Of a stretch of 26,410 bases of DNA, positions 1 through 7,649 are shown piece by piece; the stretch's first letter is position 1; every line of letters starts with the position of its first letter. The translations under genes and the position numbers were made by a program. Source of the DNA: OMOG01 sp041485845 (lineage in GTDB: Bacteria; Acidobacteriota; Terriglobia; Bryobacterales; Bryobacteraceae); contig JBGPKH010000037.1 of NCBI GenBank assembly GCA_041485845.1, forward strand, positions 1 to 26,410. The letters are read 5' to 3'. Below the pieces are notes generated by a model. That model saw only the letters and a list, made by a program, of their open reading frames with translations. It was not told the DNA's origin and did no database searches.

Positions 1-159
1 CACCTCCGCCAGCAGACCCTTGACGCGGCCTATGCCGCTCACCCGGAACGCTTTGTCCGGAAACCTCCGCAGCCGCCTGCGCTGCCCACCGAGGTCTGGA
101 TCAACCCGCCAACCAGGCCTGAATCCGGCCCGCCGGATTCAAACAAGAAAACTCAATAA
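1..159 (+). CDS. C-terminal end of an IS3-type transposase (integrase core), cut by window edge
   Basis: An open frame runs from base 1 to a TAA at 157-159 and gives 52 residues. They contain AAHPERFVRKPP and then PALPTEVWINPP. This H-P-E-R-F plus W-I-N-P-P ending is typical of the C-terminus of IS3-family OrfB/integrase-core transposases, just past the DDE catalytic domain. The catalytic residues would lie upstream, outside the window, so it cannot be said whether the element is intact. No clear right-end terminal inverted repeat could be defined in the roughly 150 bases that follow. Family recognition is from memory of the conserved tail. Confidence 0.7.
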   Translation, partial: HLRQQTLDAAYAAHPERFVRKPPQPPALPTEVWINPPTRPESGPPDSNKKTQ

Positions 160-312
160 ACCATGCCGACCCGCGTCTCAAAACTCTTGACAACTTCCGT
201 TACGCCGCCAGTGTGGAATCGAATCCGCACGGAGAACCACGTTTTCCGCCGCTGGGGGGCAGACCCAATCGCGGAACCCCAGCCCAGCTTTCCGCATGGC
301 GGCCATTCGTAG

Positions 313-2304
313 CTACTGTCGGAGGGTCGAAATCAATTTCAGGAGGTCTTGTCTATCCGTGCGGTTGGGACTGCGCCTAAGCACCTCCTCATACCAGTGC
401 GCAGAATCTATGTCGAGACCCAATTTCTGCAAGCAGAGGGCGACGTTGTAAGCTGAATCATCAGAACTGGGCATGAGTTCCGCTGCCTTTTCATAACTCT
501 GGCGGGCAAACTGCCAATTCTCAGTCTTGAAATAGGCGTGCCCCAAGTGGAAGTGCATGATACCGTACTTTCCGTCGGACAACCGAATCGCCTGCTTCGC
601 CGCGACTATTGCCTCCTGGTTCCGATGAAGGCCCAAAAGAGCAACGGCCTGCTCGTCATACGCGGAGGAGTTTTCAGAATCGAGCGCCGTGGCCTCCTTC
701 GCGTGCCGTCGGGCCTCTTCGTAGACTCCCCGGTTGTTTAGCACGCTGGATACGATCGTGTGGGCGACCGATAACGGTTCACTGAAAAATGGCATGCCAT
801 CGCCTTGGGCAATGCATTTTCGCGCCGTGTAGAGAGTCGCATCCTCCTTGCCGGGTACCAGTTCAAAGGAGCCTGCTGCGTAGCACCAGTTGGTCCAGCC
901 TTGATTGAAGGGTGGCCCTTTCAGATACGGCCAGTCGTAGAATTCGGCGGCCTTCTGCCAGCTCTCGCCTGCTTCTGCAAACCGCCGATCCCCATCGAGA
1001 CGTCTGGCCTGCTTTTCCCAGTCCCCTATCCCTGCCTGACCAGTCTGAGATAGAGTTGAGAACCATTTGTCGATATCGTCGGGCCGTTTCAGCCCCTCAG
1101 CGACGCTGACTAAGTCCCGAAGTATGCGCGTCTGCCGTTCAGTGTCGGAGCTTGCGCGGTTCAATTCCAAAGCACGCCGCAGCGCAGTATCCGCGTCCTG
1201 GTGAGAACCTCGCATTTCGAGAGTGTCGCCCAACCAATAATACATTTCGGCGCTGGGTTGCTTCGTCATGGATATAGCCTGACGCGCCACCTTTTCAGCA
1301 CGCTCAAGAAGGGCCTTCTGTTGATCGGCATTAGCAGGCTCATCCAAGAACGCTGCCTTTGAGTTCAGGGCCTTAGCGAGGGCAAGATTGCCCGCCGGCG
1401 ACGGCGTCAATCGAACAGCGCGTTCAGCCGCTGACACCGCAATGTCCTGCTCGCCGTCAAAAGAAGAGTCCGAAAACCGGTCGGAAAGTTGGAGCAGAAC
1501 CTCCACATCATCCTTCCCCGAGCGTTCAATGGCAGTCGAAAATGCGTATTTGACCACGTGCTTACTCTTCTGAAATGGTGAGTCTGACTCATCGGAATAC
1601 TGTTGGGAGTAACGCTTTTCAAAAAGCGATTGGGCAATGGCCACAAGCGCGGAGAAATCAGCGGATTGCACAAATTGACCACGCAATAGTTTGATGACCG
1701 CCGATGCCGGCACAGCGAAGTTCAGATTCTGCCCATCATCGATGCTGCCAACCGTGACGCCGATGACTTTGCCTGAAGAGTCGAAGACCGGACCACCAGA
1801 AGAACCAGCGGAAATGGGGGTCGTGATCTGAAGGAGTTCCCGCTTGCCGATGTTCCGAACCGCTGAGAGGACACCCGCGCTGATACTTTTCTCTAGTCCG
1901 CGAGGATTTCCAATAGCGAAGACGCTGCTGCCCGGAGGAGGAATCTTGTCCGCAAAGGCTAACGGCTCGGCGGAAATTTCCGCGGCCACAGTCAGAATGG
2001 CAATATCGTTTAAATCGTCCGTTGATTCTACTGATGCTGGGATTCTCGCACCGCCGAGGTCGATTAGCGCGGTTCCGTCCCCGACCACGTGCTTGTTGGT
2101 GATGATCTTCCCGCCCTCGACCAAGAATCCTGTCCCCTGGGCGACAGTCTTGGAATCGGCGGATTTTACGAAAATTAGCAGCACGCCCTTTGAAGACTGA
2201 GCATAAATCTTCGCCGCATCAGATTGCTGTGCCCACACTCGTGGCAAGGAAGATAACGCGGTGAACGATAGACCTAGTATCAGCGCGCCTTTCGCGATTC
2301 CCAT
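313..2304 (-). CDS. Secreted trypsin-like serine protease (S1C/HtrA type) with C-terminal TPR repeats
   Basis: A 663-residue protein. Residues 1-26 form a signal peptide ending in VWA-QQ, so export to the periplasm or outside is expected. Residues about 35-210 are a chymotrypsin-fold protease of the HtrA/DegP type with a complete triad: His72 (TNKHVV), Asp100 (LNDIAIL) and Ser169 (AGSSGGPVF). No PDZ domain follows. Instead residues about 290-660 are helical repeats resembling TPRs, for example LERAEKVARQAISM, YYWLGDTLEMRGSHQDADTA and MHFHLGHAYFKTENWQFARQ. Protease plus TPR suggests a substrate- or partner-sensing protease, but the target is unknown. The DNA is less GC-rich than the genes after 3200, and the gene lies next to a transposase tail, so acquisition by transfer is possible. 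No strong Shine-Dalgarno precedes the ATG at 2304. Confidence 0.85.
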   Translation of the reverse strand: MGIAKGALILGLSFTALSSLPRVWAQQSDAAKIYAQSSKGVLLIFVKSADSKTVAQGTGFLVEGGKIITNKHVVGDGTALIDLGGARIPASVESTDDLNDIAILTVAAEISAEPLAFADKIPPPGSSVFAIGNPRGLEKSISAGVLSAVRNIGKRELLQITTPISAGSSGGPVFDSSGKVIGVTVGSIDDGQNLNFAVPASAVIKLLRGQFVQSADFSALVAIAQSLFEKRYSQQYSDESDSPFQKSKHVVKYAFSTAIERSGKDDVEVLLQLSDRFSDSSFDGEQDIAVSAAERAVRLTPSPAGNLALAKALNSKAAFLDEPANADQQKALLERAEKVARQAISMTKQPSAEMYYWLGDTLEMRGSHQDADTALRRALELNRASSDTERQTRILRDLVSVAEGLKRPDDIDKWFSTLSQTGQAGIGDWEKQARRLDGDRRFAEAGESWQKAAEFYDWPYLKGPPFNQGWTNWCYAAGSFELVPGKEDATLYTARKCIAQGDGMPFFSEPLSVAHTIVSSVLNNRGVYEEARRHAKEATALDSENSSAYDEQAVALLGLHRNQEAIVAAKQAIRLSDGKYGIMHFHLGHAYFKTENWQFARQSYEKAAELMPSSDDSAYNVALCLQKLGLDIDSAHWYEEVLRRSPNRTDRQDLLKLISTLRQ

Positions 2305-2640
2305 ACTTCATCGTGTTAGATATCACCGGTTCCTCTCCGAAAAATGCGATGAGGATTGAAGCCATTTGATTGCATATGATTACATCAACTGCCCACTAAA
2401 CGGCAGTGCTCACAGAAACTCTCATCAGAAAACAGTTGCGTCTGAAAGCCCACAGGGGTGACTCTAGTAGAGGCAACCTACGAGCCCAGAATCGTCCCCA
2501 TGACTGGCTGGGAGGGCGGCAGACTGTGTCGTGGGGTGTGCCGGCAGCGTTTGCCGAGAGGTCTACAGCATTCGAAGGTTGCGGGCCTGGCGTGATCTGT
2601 CGAAGCGGAACCTGCCCTTTGAAACTGCACTGTCGCCCGC
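2305..2640. other. Intergenic stretch, no gene recognised
   Basis: This lies between the start of the trypsin-TPR gene (minus) and the carboxylase remnant (plus). It should contain the protease promoter, but I see no convincing -35/-10 pair. A 144-codon plus-strand frame crosses it (from 2406), but its composition is that of an accidental frame and it reads through the carboxylase remnant in a different frame. No hairpin or repeat stood out. Confidence 0.4.
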
Positions 2641-2832
2641 GGCGGGTGGAATGCAGAGGGCGCGGTGAACATCGTCTACCGCCGCGAGCTCACGGTCGCC
2701 GCCGAGCGCGGGTACGTGGACGACGTGATCGAGCCGCTCGAGACGCGGCTGCGGGTGATCCGCGCGCTTCGCATGTTGGAGAACAAGGTGGACCCGATGC
2801 CGCGCAAGAAGCACGGGAATATTCCACTGTGA
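2641..2832 (+). pseudogene. Remnant of an acyl-CoA carboxylase carboxyltransferase (beta) subunit, C-terminal end
   Basis: Frame 2656-2832 reads EGAVNIVYRREL, then VAAERGYVDDVIEP, and ends KKHGNIPL before TGA. These are hallmark C-terminal segments of the propionyl/acetyl-CoA carboxylase beta subunit (PccB/AccD5 type), which normally carboxylates acyl-CoA using carboxybiotin. In intact family members about 30 residues separate the RREL and VAAERGYVDDVI segments; here they are fused, so an internal deletion is evident. Just upstream, GGAATG seems to lose one base before GCAGAGGGC, putting a Gly-Gly-Met out of frame. Nothing of the N-terminal 400 or so residues remains. It is therefore a decayed 3' fragment. 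It ends 12 bases before the next gene, which may once have been its operon partner. Confidence 0.75.
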
Positions 2833-2844
2833 GAGGATAAGAAT

Positions 2845-3180
2845 ATGGACGACTCGGCCGAATGGCAGGACAAAGGCGCAACGCTCAGCGACAAGACCGC
2901 ACGGAAAGAGTTTGGACTGACGCAAGACGAGATCATCCAGGCGATTCGCGCGGGCAGGCTCCAGTACCGGGAGATGTCGATCTACGGGAACCCCTGGCTG
3001 CGGCTGCTCCGGCGAGAGGTAGAGGCGTTGGTCAAGAACACGCGTGGGGCCGAATACCTGAAGCAGGAGCAGGCGAAGACGGAACTGGCGCACATCAACC
3101 GTGACCTGAGGCGGCTGAAGACCCAGGTCACCGAGTTGGAAAAGCGGAAGGCGGAGCTGATCGCGGATCTTGGGAAGTGA
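2845..3180 (+). CDS. Small HTH-like protein with C-terminal coiled coil, function unknown
   Basis: A 111-residue protein beginning at an ATG preceded by GAGAGGATAAG, a usable ribosome site. Residues about 15-65 (SDKTARKEFGLTQDEI through LRREVEALV) resemble a MerR/excisionase-type winged helix: a helix, a short turn with GLTQDEI, and an EVEAL-type closing segment. Residues about 68-108 are rich in E, K, L and R with heptad spacing (RDLRRLKTQVTELEKRKAEL) and probably form a coiled coil for dimerisation. It may bind DNA, but nothing shows a target. It directly follows the carboxylase remnant, and its stop overlaps the GTG of the next gene (GTGA), suggesting coupled translation. Confidence 0.65.
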   Translation: MDDSAEWQDKGATLSDKTARKEFGLTQDEIIQAIRAGRLQYREMSIYGNPWLRLLRREVEALVKNTRGAEYLKQEQAKTELAHINRDLRRLKTQVTELEKRKAELIADLGK

Positions 3181-3833
3181 CAGCGTGGCGGTCGGCACAT
3201 ATGCAAACGGACAGCTACCTTAGAGCCCTGTTGGCCGCGGTTGCCGTGGTGTTCGTCTGGTCACTCATCGGGTGCCACGATTTCTTCACCTGGCTGCTGG
3301 AAGTGCTGCCGGCGCTGATCGCAATTCCCGTTCTGATCTGGCTGTACCCGAGGCTGCGTTTCACGAACTTTGTCTACACGCTCATCGCGATCCATGCGGC
3401 CATCCTCATGATCGGCGGCCATTATACGTATGCGCTCATGCCGCTGTTCAACTGGATCAAAGACTGGCTCCACCTGGACCGCAACTACTACGACCGGCTC
3501 GGCCACTTCGCCCAGGGGTTCGTGCCCGCGATGGTGGCGCGCGAGGTGCTGCTGCGCGTGACGCCGCTACAGAAGGGCAAGATGCTGACCTTCCTGGTGT
3601 TCAGCGTGTGCATGGCCATCAGCGCGATGTACGAGCTGTTCGAGTTTGCCGCGGCCAAAATCACCGGCACCGCCGCGGATGCGTTCCTCGGCAGCCAGGG
3701 CGACGTCTGGGACACGCAGTGGGACATGACGTGGTGCCTCATTGGCGCCACTTGCGCGCTGCTATTCTTCAGCGCGATTCAGGATCGCGCGCTGGCGAAG
3801 CTGAAGCTGCGCATGGACAAGTTGCCGTATTGA
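3177..3833 (+). CDS. DUF2238 (YjdF-like) inner-membrane protein
   Basis: A 218-residue multi-pass membrane protein from the GTG at 3177, or 210 residues from the ATG at 3201. The GTG overlaps the previous stop as GTGA, while the ATG lies closer to the first hydrophobic segment; the choice is open. Hydrophobic segments lie near residues 15-35, 42-58, 66-90, 112-126, 136-158 and 184-202. Motifs of the DUF2238 family are present: GHYTYA, NYYDRLGHFAQGF, YELFEF and GSQGDVWDTQWDM, the last two rich in acidic and aromatic residues at the membrane surface. The molecular function of YjdF-like proteins is not established. The last 55 bases overlap the 3' end of the convergent dioxygenase gene. Confidence 0.85.
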   Translation: MTAWRSAHMQTDSYLRALLAAVAVVFVWSLIGCHDFFTWLLEVLPALIAIPVLIWLYPRLRFTNFVYTLIAIHAAILMIGGHYTYALMPLFNWIKDWLHLDRNYYDRLGHFAQGFVPAMVAREVLLRVTPLQKGKMLTFLVFSVCMAISAMYELFEFAAAKITGTAADAFLGSQGDVWDTQWDMTWCLIGATCALLFFSAIQDRALAKLKLRMDKLPY

Positions 3834-4573
3834 AATCCCTCGAAGATGGTCTGCGGACGCTCCTCGGGGAACGCCGCGCCCAGTGCGATGAACAGCGGGT
3901 CGAAGTGCTCCGTGGTGGGGACCGAGAGCCGGGCGTGGGGCCCGCGATTGCGGTAGTCGAGGAGATTCTGGAGGTTGCGCGATTCGATTTGCGCCGCGAT
4001 CCAGCCATCGAATTTCGCGGCCCAATCGTCCACCGGCGCCTGCTTGTCTTCCAGGCGAACCCGCGTCAGATTGTGGACGATTCCGCCGCTCGCGACCACC
4101 AGGATGCCGTCGTCGCGCAACGGACGCAGCGCCTTGCCGAGCTGGTACAGTTCCGGCGGATTCACAAACGGAAAGGACAACTGGAGCACCGGTGCGACCG
4201 CCTCCGGCCAGGCCAGCCGCAGCGGAACCCAGGCGCCGTGATCGAGCCCGCGCTCCGTATTCAGGGTGACGTTCTGGTCGGCGGCGCGTAAGACTCCGGC
4301 GATGCGCGTGGCCAACGCGGGATTGCCCGGCGCGGGATAGGTGAGCTGGTACAACTCTTCGGGAAAGCCGCCGAAATCGTAGAGAAGCGGAGCGTAGTCC
4401 CAGGTGGTCAGACGCAGCGGCCGGGAGACCTGCCAATGCGCGGAGACCACCAGGATCGCCTTGGCGCCCTGGTGTGCCTGGCCGAACGCGTGGAGCGCCG
4501 CCGCGTGGTCGTCGCCTCCCAGACCCGACATGGGCGAGCCATGCGCCAGGAAGACGGCTGGAAATCGGTCCAT
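3779..4573 (-). CDS. LigB-superfamily extradiol dioxygenase, 4,5-DOPA dioxygenase (YgiD/DODA) type
   Basis: A 264-residue protein, the usual length for the class III extradiol, DODA-type aromatic ring-opening dioxygenases. The conserved metal-site histidines are visible: His11 in FLAHGSPM, His46 in VVSAHW, His112 in GLDHGAWVPL, His167 in SGGIVHNL and His223 in TEHFDPL. Family members cleave catechol-type rings such as DOPA next to a hydroxyl using Fe(II), although bacterial YgiD homologues often bind zinc; the true substrate cannot be told from sequence. The start is an ATG at 4573 (MDRFPAVFLAHGSP), which places the first histidine at the normal distance. It follows the glycosyltransferase on the same strand after about 115 bases that hold a palindromic repeat, so it may be a separate transcription unit. 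It runs into the convergent DUF2238 gene. Confidence 0.88.
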   Translation of the reverse strand: MDRFPAVFLAHGSPMSGLGGDDHAAALHAFGQAHQGAKAILVVSAHWQVSRPLRLTTWDYAPLLYDFGGFPEELYQLTYPAPGNPALATRIAGVLRAADQNVTLNTERGLDHGAWVPLRLAWPEAVAPVLQLSFPFVNPPELYQLGKALRPLRDDGILVVASGGIVHNLTRVRLEDKQAPVDDWAAKFDGWIAAQIESRNLQNLLDYRNRGPHARLSVPTTEHFDPLFIALGAAFPEERPQTIFEGFQYGNLSMRSFSFASARS

Positions 4574-4590
4574 GGTATTAGGGATGCTGT

Positions 4591-4684
4591 ACCGCTCCCT
4601 TTGGTCGCGGCTCGGATCGGCGGCTCGGATCGGCGGCTATCGGAGCCGCGACCGTCCTCGCGCGTTGGCGAGCAAGGGAGCGGT
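4591..4684. repeat. Dispersed palindromic repeat, copy A
   Basis: The left arm ACCGCTCCCTT plus GGTCGCGGCTC is matched in inverse at the right end by GGAGCCGCGACC and AAGGGAGCGGT. The right arm carries about 20 extra bases between its two blocks. The core GGCTCGGATCGGC is duplicated in tandem at about 4609-4636. The same motif recurs at 8541-8594, so this is a genome-dispersed REP- or MITE-like element, placed between the glycosyltransferase and dioxygenase genes. Confidence 0.7.
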
Positions 4685-4688
4685 CTTG

Positions 4689-5411
4689 CTACCGCAGCAC
4701 GACCAGCCGCACCCACAGCCGCAGCAATTGGAAGAGCGTGATCGCCAGCGAACGCATGCGGAAGAACTGCGATTTCCCGTGCAGCCGCGGATAGTGGTGG
4801 ACTCCCACCTCGACCACCTCGCAGCCGCTCAATTCCAGCTTGCGCACCAACTCGACACAGATCGTTCCGCTGGTGGATGTCAGTTGCATTCTCTCCAGCA
4901 GCGCGCGGCGAATCAGCCGGTAGTCGCAATCGATATCGCGGATGCGGATGCGGAACAGCAGGCGCGCGCAGAAATTGTAGACCTGCCCTATCCAGACGCG
5001 ATGCGCCGGGTCGTGGCGTTCGAGCTTGTATCCGTTGACCAGTCCCGTGGCGGGTCCCATCAGTTCCAGCAATCGCGGGAGCTCGCCGGGATCGTACTGG
5101 CCGTCGCCATCGGTGTAAAACACGAACTCTTTTTGGGCCGCGGCGAAGCCGCTGCGCAACGCTCCGCCATAGCCGCGATTTTCGGAGTGCGTCACCACGC
5201 GCAGAAATGGCCGATAGTCGCTCTGGAGCCGCTCCAGCAATTCGCCGGTATTGTCGCGGCTGCCGTCGTTGACTACGATGACCTCGTAATCCTCTACCCT
5301 TTCCTGCAATACCGCGAACGTCTGGCGCAGCAACTCGGGCAGCGTCGGTGCATCGTTGTACGCCGGAAAAAAGACGCTCAACGACCCGAATTTCTTCACC
5401 CCCACGATCAC
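4689..5411 (-). CDS. Family 2 glycosyltransferase (dolichyl-phosphate mannosyltransferase-like)
   Basis: A 240-residue GT-A fold transferase. Residues 10-20 (SLSVFFPAYND), 44-54 (VIVVNDGSRDN) and 101-106 (DGDGQY, the DxD-type metal site) form the nucleotide-sugar and metal site of GT2 enzymes. NRGYGGALRSGF (79-90) is the usual loop after the third strand. No long C-terminal membrane domain is present, so it is the short, DPM1-like type that would transfer a sugar from an NDP-sugar to a polyprenyl phosphate or another acceptor at the inner membrane. The start codon is GTG at 5411; GTGA overlaps the stop of the methyltransferase, so translation is probably coupled. Donor and acceptor are unknown. 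Confidence 0.88.
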   Translation of the reverse strand: MIVGVKKFGSLSVFFPAYNDAPTLPELLRQTFAVLQERVEDYEVIVVNDGSRDNTGELLERLQSDYRPFLRVVTHSENRGYGGALRSGFAAAQKEFVFYTDGDGQYDPGELPRLLELMGPATGLVNGYKLERHDPAHRVWIGQVYNFCARLLFRIRIRDIDCDYRLIRRALLERMQLTSTSGTICVELVRKLELSGCEVVEVGVHHYPRLHGKSQFFRMRSLAITLFQLLRLWVRLVVLR

Positions 5412-6169
5412 CCTATCTTCTCACCGATCAGCAGGAGCGATTGCCCCGCGGGAAAGTTGCGGCCGGAGCCGATCCAGGCCGCCTCCAGGACTAGGGCGGA
5501 ATATAGGAGCTTGTCCAGCCAGGGCGCCACCGGTTCGACGCCGCTCGACGGCGCTTTGCGCAGCAGTGGTTCCCACACGCGGAATTTCGCCAGCGCCACG
5601 GGCAGCAGCAACGAATTGATATAGCTGCACCGGAGCACGCGCACGCCCGCGGCCGCCGCCATCCCCATCAGCCGCCGGCGCGTGAACCGCTGGCGCTCGA
5701 AAGCGTGCTCGGAGTGCCGGCTGCGCAGGATATCGAGGGCCGACGTGCGCAGTACCAGCAGCCCGCCGCGCCGCAGCACCCGCGCCAGTTCGCGCGCGGC
5801 GGTGTGCTCCTCGCCCCGCGGCAGGTGCACGATCACGTCCATCGAGATCACCAGGTCGAAACTCTCGCCGGCGAACGGCAGGCTCGAAATGTCGCCCTGG
5901 ACGGGATTCTCGACACCCATTTCGCGGGCGTAGCGGAGACCGTCCCAACTGATGTCCATGGGCACCACGGGCCAGTGCCGATCGCGCTGCATCAGGTGTG
6001 AGAGATACCCCGTGCCGCAACCGGCTTCCAGAACGCGGCCGGCGTGTCGCCCGGCCAGATAGGGATCCAGCATGCGGAACAGGATGGAGCGCATGCCGCG
6101 GTACCACCAAAAGTCCCTCTCCGAGCGGGCGATGTTGGCGAATTCCTGCGGATTCATGAAGCCGCTCAT
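5408..6169 (-). CDS. Class I SAM-dependent methyltransferase
   Basis: A 253-residue protein with a Methyltransf_11-type fold. Motif I is VLEAGCGTGYLSHL (46-59), motif II VVPMDISWDGL (68-78), and the acidic QGDISSLPF (91-99) is followed by FDLVISMDVIVHLP (104-117) and the post-motif ELARVLRRGGLLVLR. It transfers a methyl group from S-adenosylmethionine to an unknown small-molecule or lipid acceptor. The start ATG at 6169 overlaps the symporter stop as ATGA; a second ATG at 6157 is possible. The same frame is open a further 627 bases upstream, but that is antisense-free shadow inside the symporter gene. Being coupled on both sides suggests co-expression with the symporter and the GT2 enzyme, for example in modification of a lipid-linked or cell-surface product. 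Confidence 0.85.
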   Translation of the reverse strand: MSGFMNPQEFANIARSERDFWWYRGMRSILFRMLDPYLAGRHAGRVLEAGCGTGYLSHLMQRDRHWPVVPMDISWDGLRYAREMGVENPVQGDISSLPFAGESFDLVISMDVIVHLPRGEEHTAARELARVLRRGGLLVLRTSALDILRSRHSEHAFERQRFTRRRLMGMAAAAGVRVLRCSYINSLLLPVALAKFRVWEPLLRKAPSSGVEPVAPWLDKLLYSALVLEAAWIGSGRNFPAGQSLLLIGEKIG

Positions 6170-7629
6170 CGCATTATGCGGCTGGCCGCATACCCCACCG
6201 CCAGCAACACCACGTTGCCGATGGCGCCGATCATGTAATCGTGCCAGGGAAAGTTGAAGCGGCCGAGGTCGAGGATACGCTTCTCGCCCAGGGTGAGCGT
6301 GGCCCATCCCGTGAACGCAATGCACGCGGCGATCCCCGTGTAGACACCCTGCCGGTTGGCGTTTGGAGTCAGGTACGCCAGCATGAACAGGCCGGCGAGA
6401 CCTCCGCTCACAATGGCCGATGCCGAAAACCACAACGAGAGTGCTCCGGTCTGCGTGTGCGAGAGCACCAGCGCGGTGGCGATGCACAGCAGGCCGCAGC
6501 CCACCACGATATATTTCGCCACCTGGAGGCGGCGCTTGTCGGTCGATGCGGGCCGCATCACCCGGTAGATGTCCTCCACTCCGACCGACGAGAAGGCGTT
6601 CAGGTCGCTCGAGAGGGCGCACATCGCGGAGCCGATCAGCGCGGCCATCACCAGGCCCGCGACCCCGGGCGGCAGGTGCGTGCTGAGAAAATGCGGGAAG
6701 GCCTGATCGCCCTTGGTGATGTAGGCCGGCAGCACTTCGCCGGTGAGGCGGTAGTACGTCCACACGCAGGTGCCGATGAGCGTGAACAGCGCCCATACCG
6801 GCACCGCGAGAAACGCGCCGAGCGCCACGCCTTTGATGGCGTCACGGTCGGACTTGGCCGAGAGGTAGCGCTGGACGAGGGTCTGGTCCGTGGTGTAGCG
6901 TTGCAGGTACCAGAAGAAGCCGTAGGTGATCAGCACCCACACGGTAGGCTGCGAGAAGTCGAACGCCGTGCTGCCGAACGTGATCTTGTGATTCGCAGCC
7001 GCCGTCGCGAAGACCGCCGCCGGCCCGCCGGGCGGCAGAAACAGAAGATAGCCGAGGCAAATGAAGATCCCGGCCCAGATGATGATGCCTTGTGCGACGT
7101 CGGTCCACACCACGGCCTCGAACCCGCCTTTCAACGTGTAGACCATGGTGAGCAGGCCGGAGATGAGGATCACCTGGTCCATGTTCCAGCCGGTCATGCT
7201 GTTGATGGTGAGGGCGAGCAGGTAGAAGACCAGGCCGAGTTTGGAGAGGTGCGCCAGCGTGAAGGCGATCGAGGCGTAGATGCGCGCGGGCCGGCCGAAG
7301 CGCTTGCCGAAATACTCGAACGCGCTCATCCCCACGGTGCGGCGATAGAAGGGGATGACGACCGCGCCCACCAGCGCCAGGACCACCAGCAACAGCATCC
7401 CGGGAATTAGCAGCGACCAGTCCTTGGCGTAAGCTGCGCCGGGAAACGCGATAAACGTCACGCTGGTGATCATGGCGGTGAGGAACGACATCCCCACTGC
7501 CCAGAACGGCACCGAGCGTTTGGCGGTGAAATAGCGTTCGGTGGTGGTCTGGCGGCGCGAAAAGCGCAGTCCGATGCCGGTCAGGCCCAGAACGTAAACG
7601 CAGACGACCGCGAAATCGAACCAACGCAC
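6166..7629 (-). CDS. Sodium:solute symporter (SSS family), first of two in the window
   Basis: A 487-residue polytopic membrane protein with about 13 hydrophobic segments and no large soluble insert. SSS-family features include AVGMSFLTAMITSVTFIAFPG near the sodium site, GGFEAVVWTDVAQG, TTDQTLVQRYLSAKS, and MAALIGSAMCALSSDLNAFSSV in the helix equivalent to TM8 of vSGLT. It should import an organic solute with sodium; the substrate is unknown. The start is a GTG at 7629 (V/MRWFDFAVVCVYVLG) with only a weak ribosome site. It lies 20 bases after the aldolase stop, so it is probably in the same operon, which hints at uptake of a sugar acid or related carboxylate that the aldolase then cleaves. 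Confidence 0.92.
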   Translation of the reverse strand: MRWFDFAVVCVYVLGLTGIGLRFSRRQTTTERYFTAKRSVPFWAVGMSFLTAMITSVTFIAFPGAAYAKDWSLLIPGMLLLVVLALVGAVVIPFYRRTVGMSAFEYFGKRFGRPARIYASIAFTLAHLSKLGLVFYLLALTINSMTGWNMDQVILISGLLTMVYTLKGGFEAVVWTDVAQGIIIWAGIFICLGYLLFLPPGGPAAVFATAAANHKITFGSTAFDFSQPTVWVLITYGFFWYLQRYTTDQTLVQRYLSAKSDRDAIKGVALGAFLAVPVWALFTLIGTCVWTYYRLTGEVLPAYITKGDQAFPHFLSTHLPPGVAGLVMAALIGSAMCALSSDLNAFSSVGVEDIYRVMRPASTDKRRLQVAKYIVVGCGLLCIATALVLSHTQTGALSLWFSASAIVSGGLAGLFMLAYLTPNANRQGVYTGIAACIAFTGWATLTLGEKRILDLGRFNFPWHDYMIGAIGNVVLLAVGYAASRIMR

Positions 7630-7649
7630 TTGGTCATGGTAGCACCGTG

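Noticed and set aside
2406..2840. 144-codon plus frame over the carboxylase remnant
   Set aside because: It reads the remnant out of frame and has a composition typical of chance frames; the true homology is in the frame ending at 2832.
3272..4291. 339-codon plus frame across the DUF2238 and dioxygenase genes
   Set aside because: It is in another frame of the DUF2238 gene and antisense to the dioxygenase gene; its composition is Arg/Ala/Pro-rich with no motif.
4404..5624. 406-codon plus frame antisense to the dioxygenase, GT2 and methyltransferase genes
   Set aside because: It crosses a palindromic repeat and three well-supported minus-strand genes, and shows no domain.
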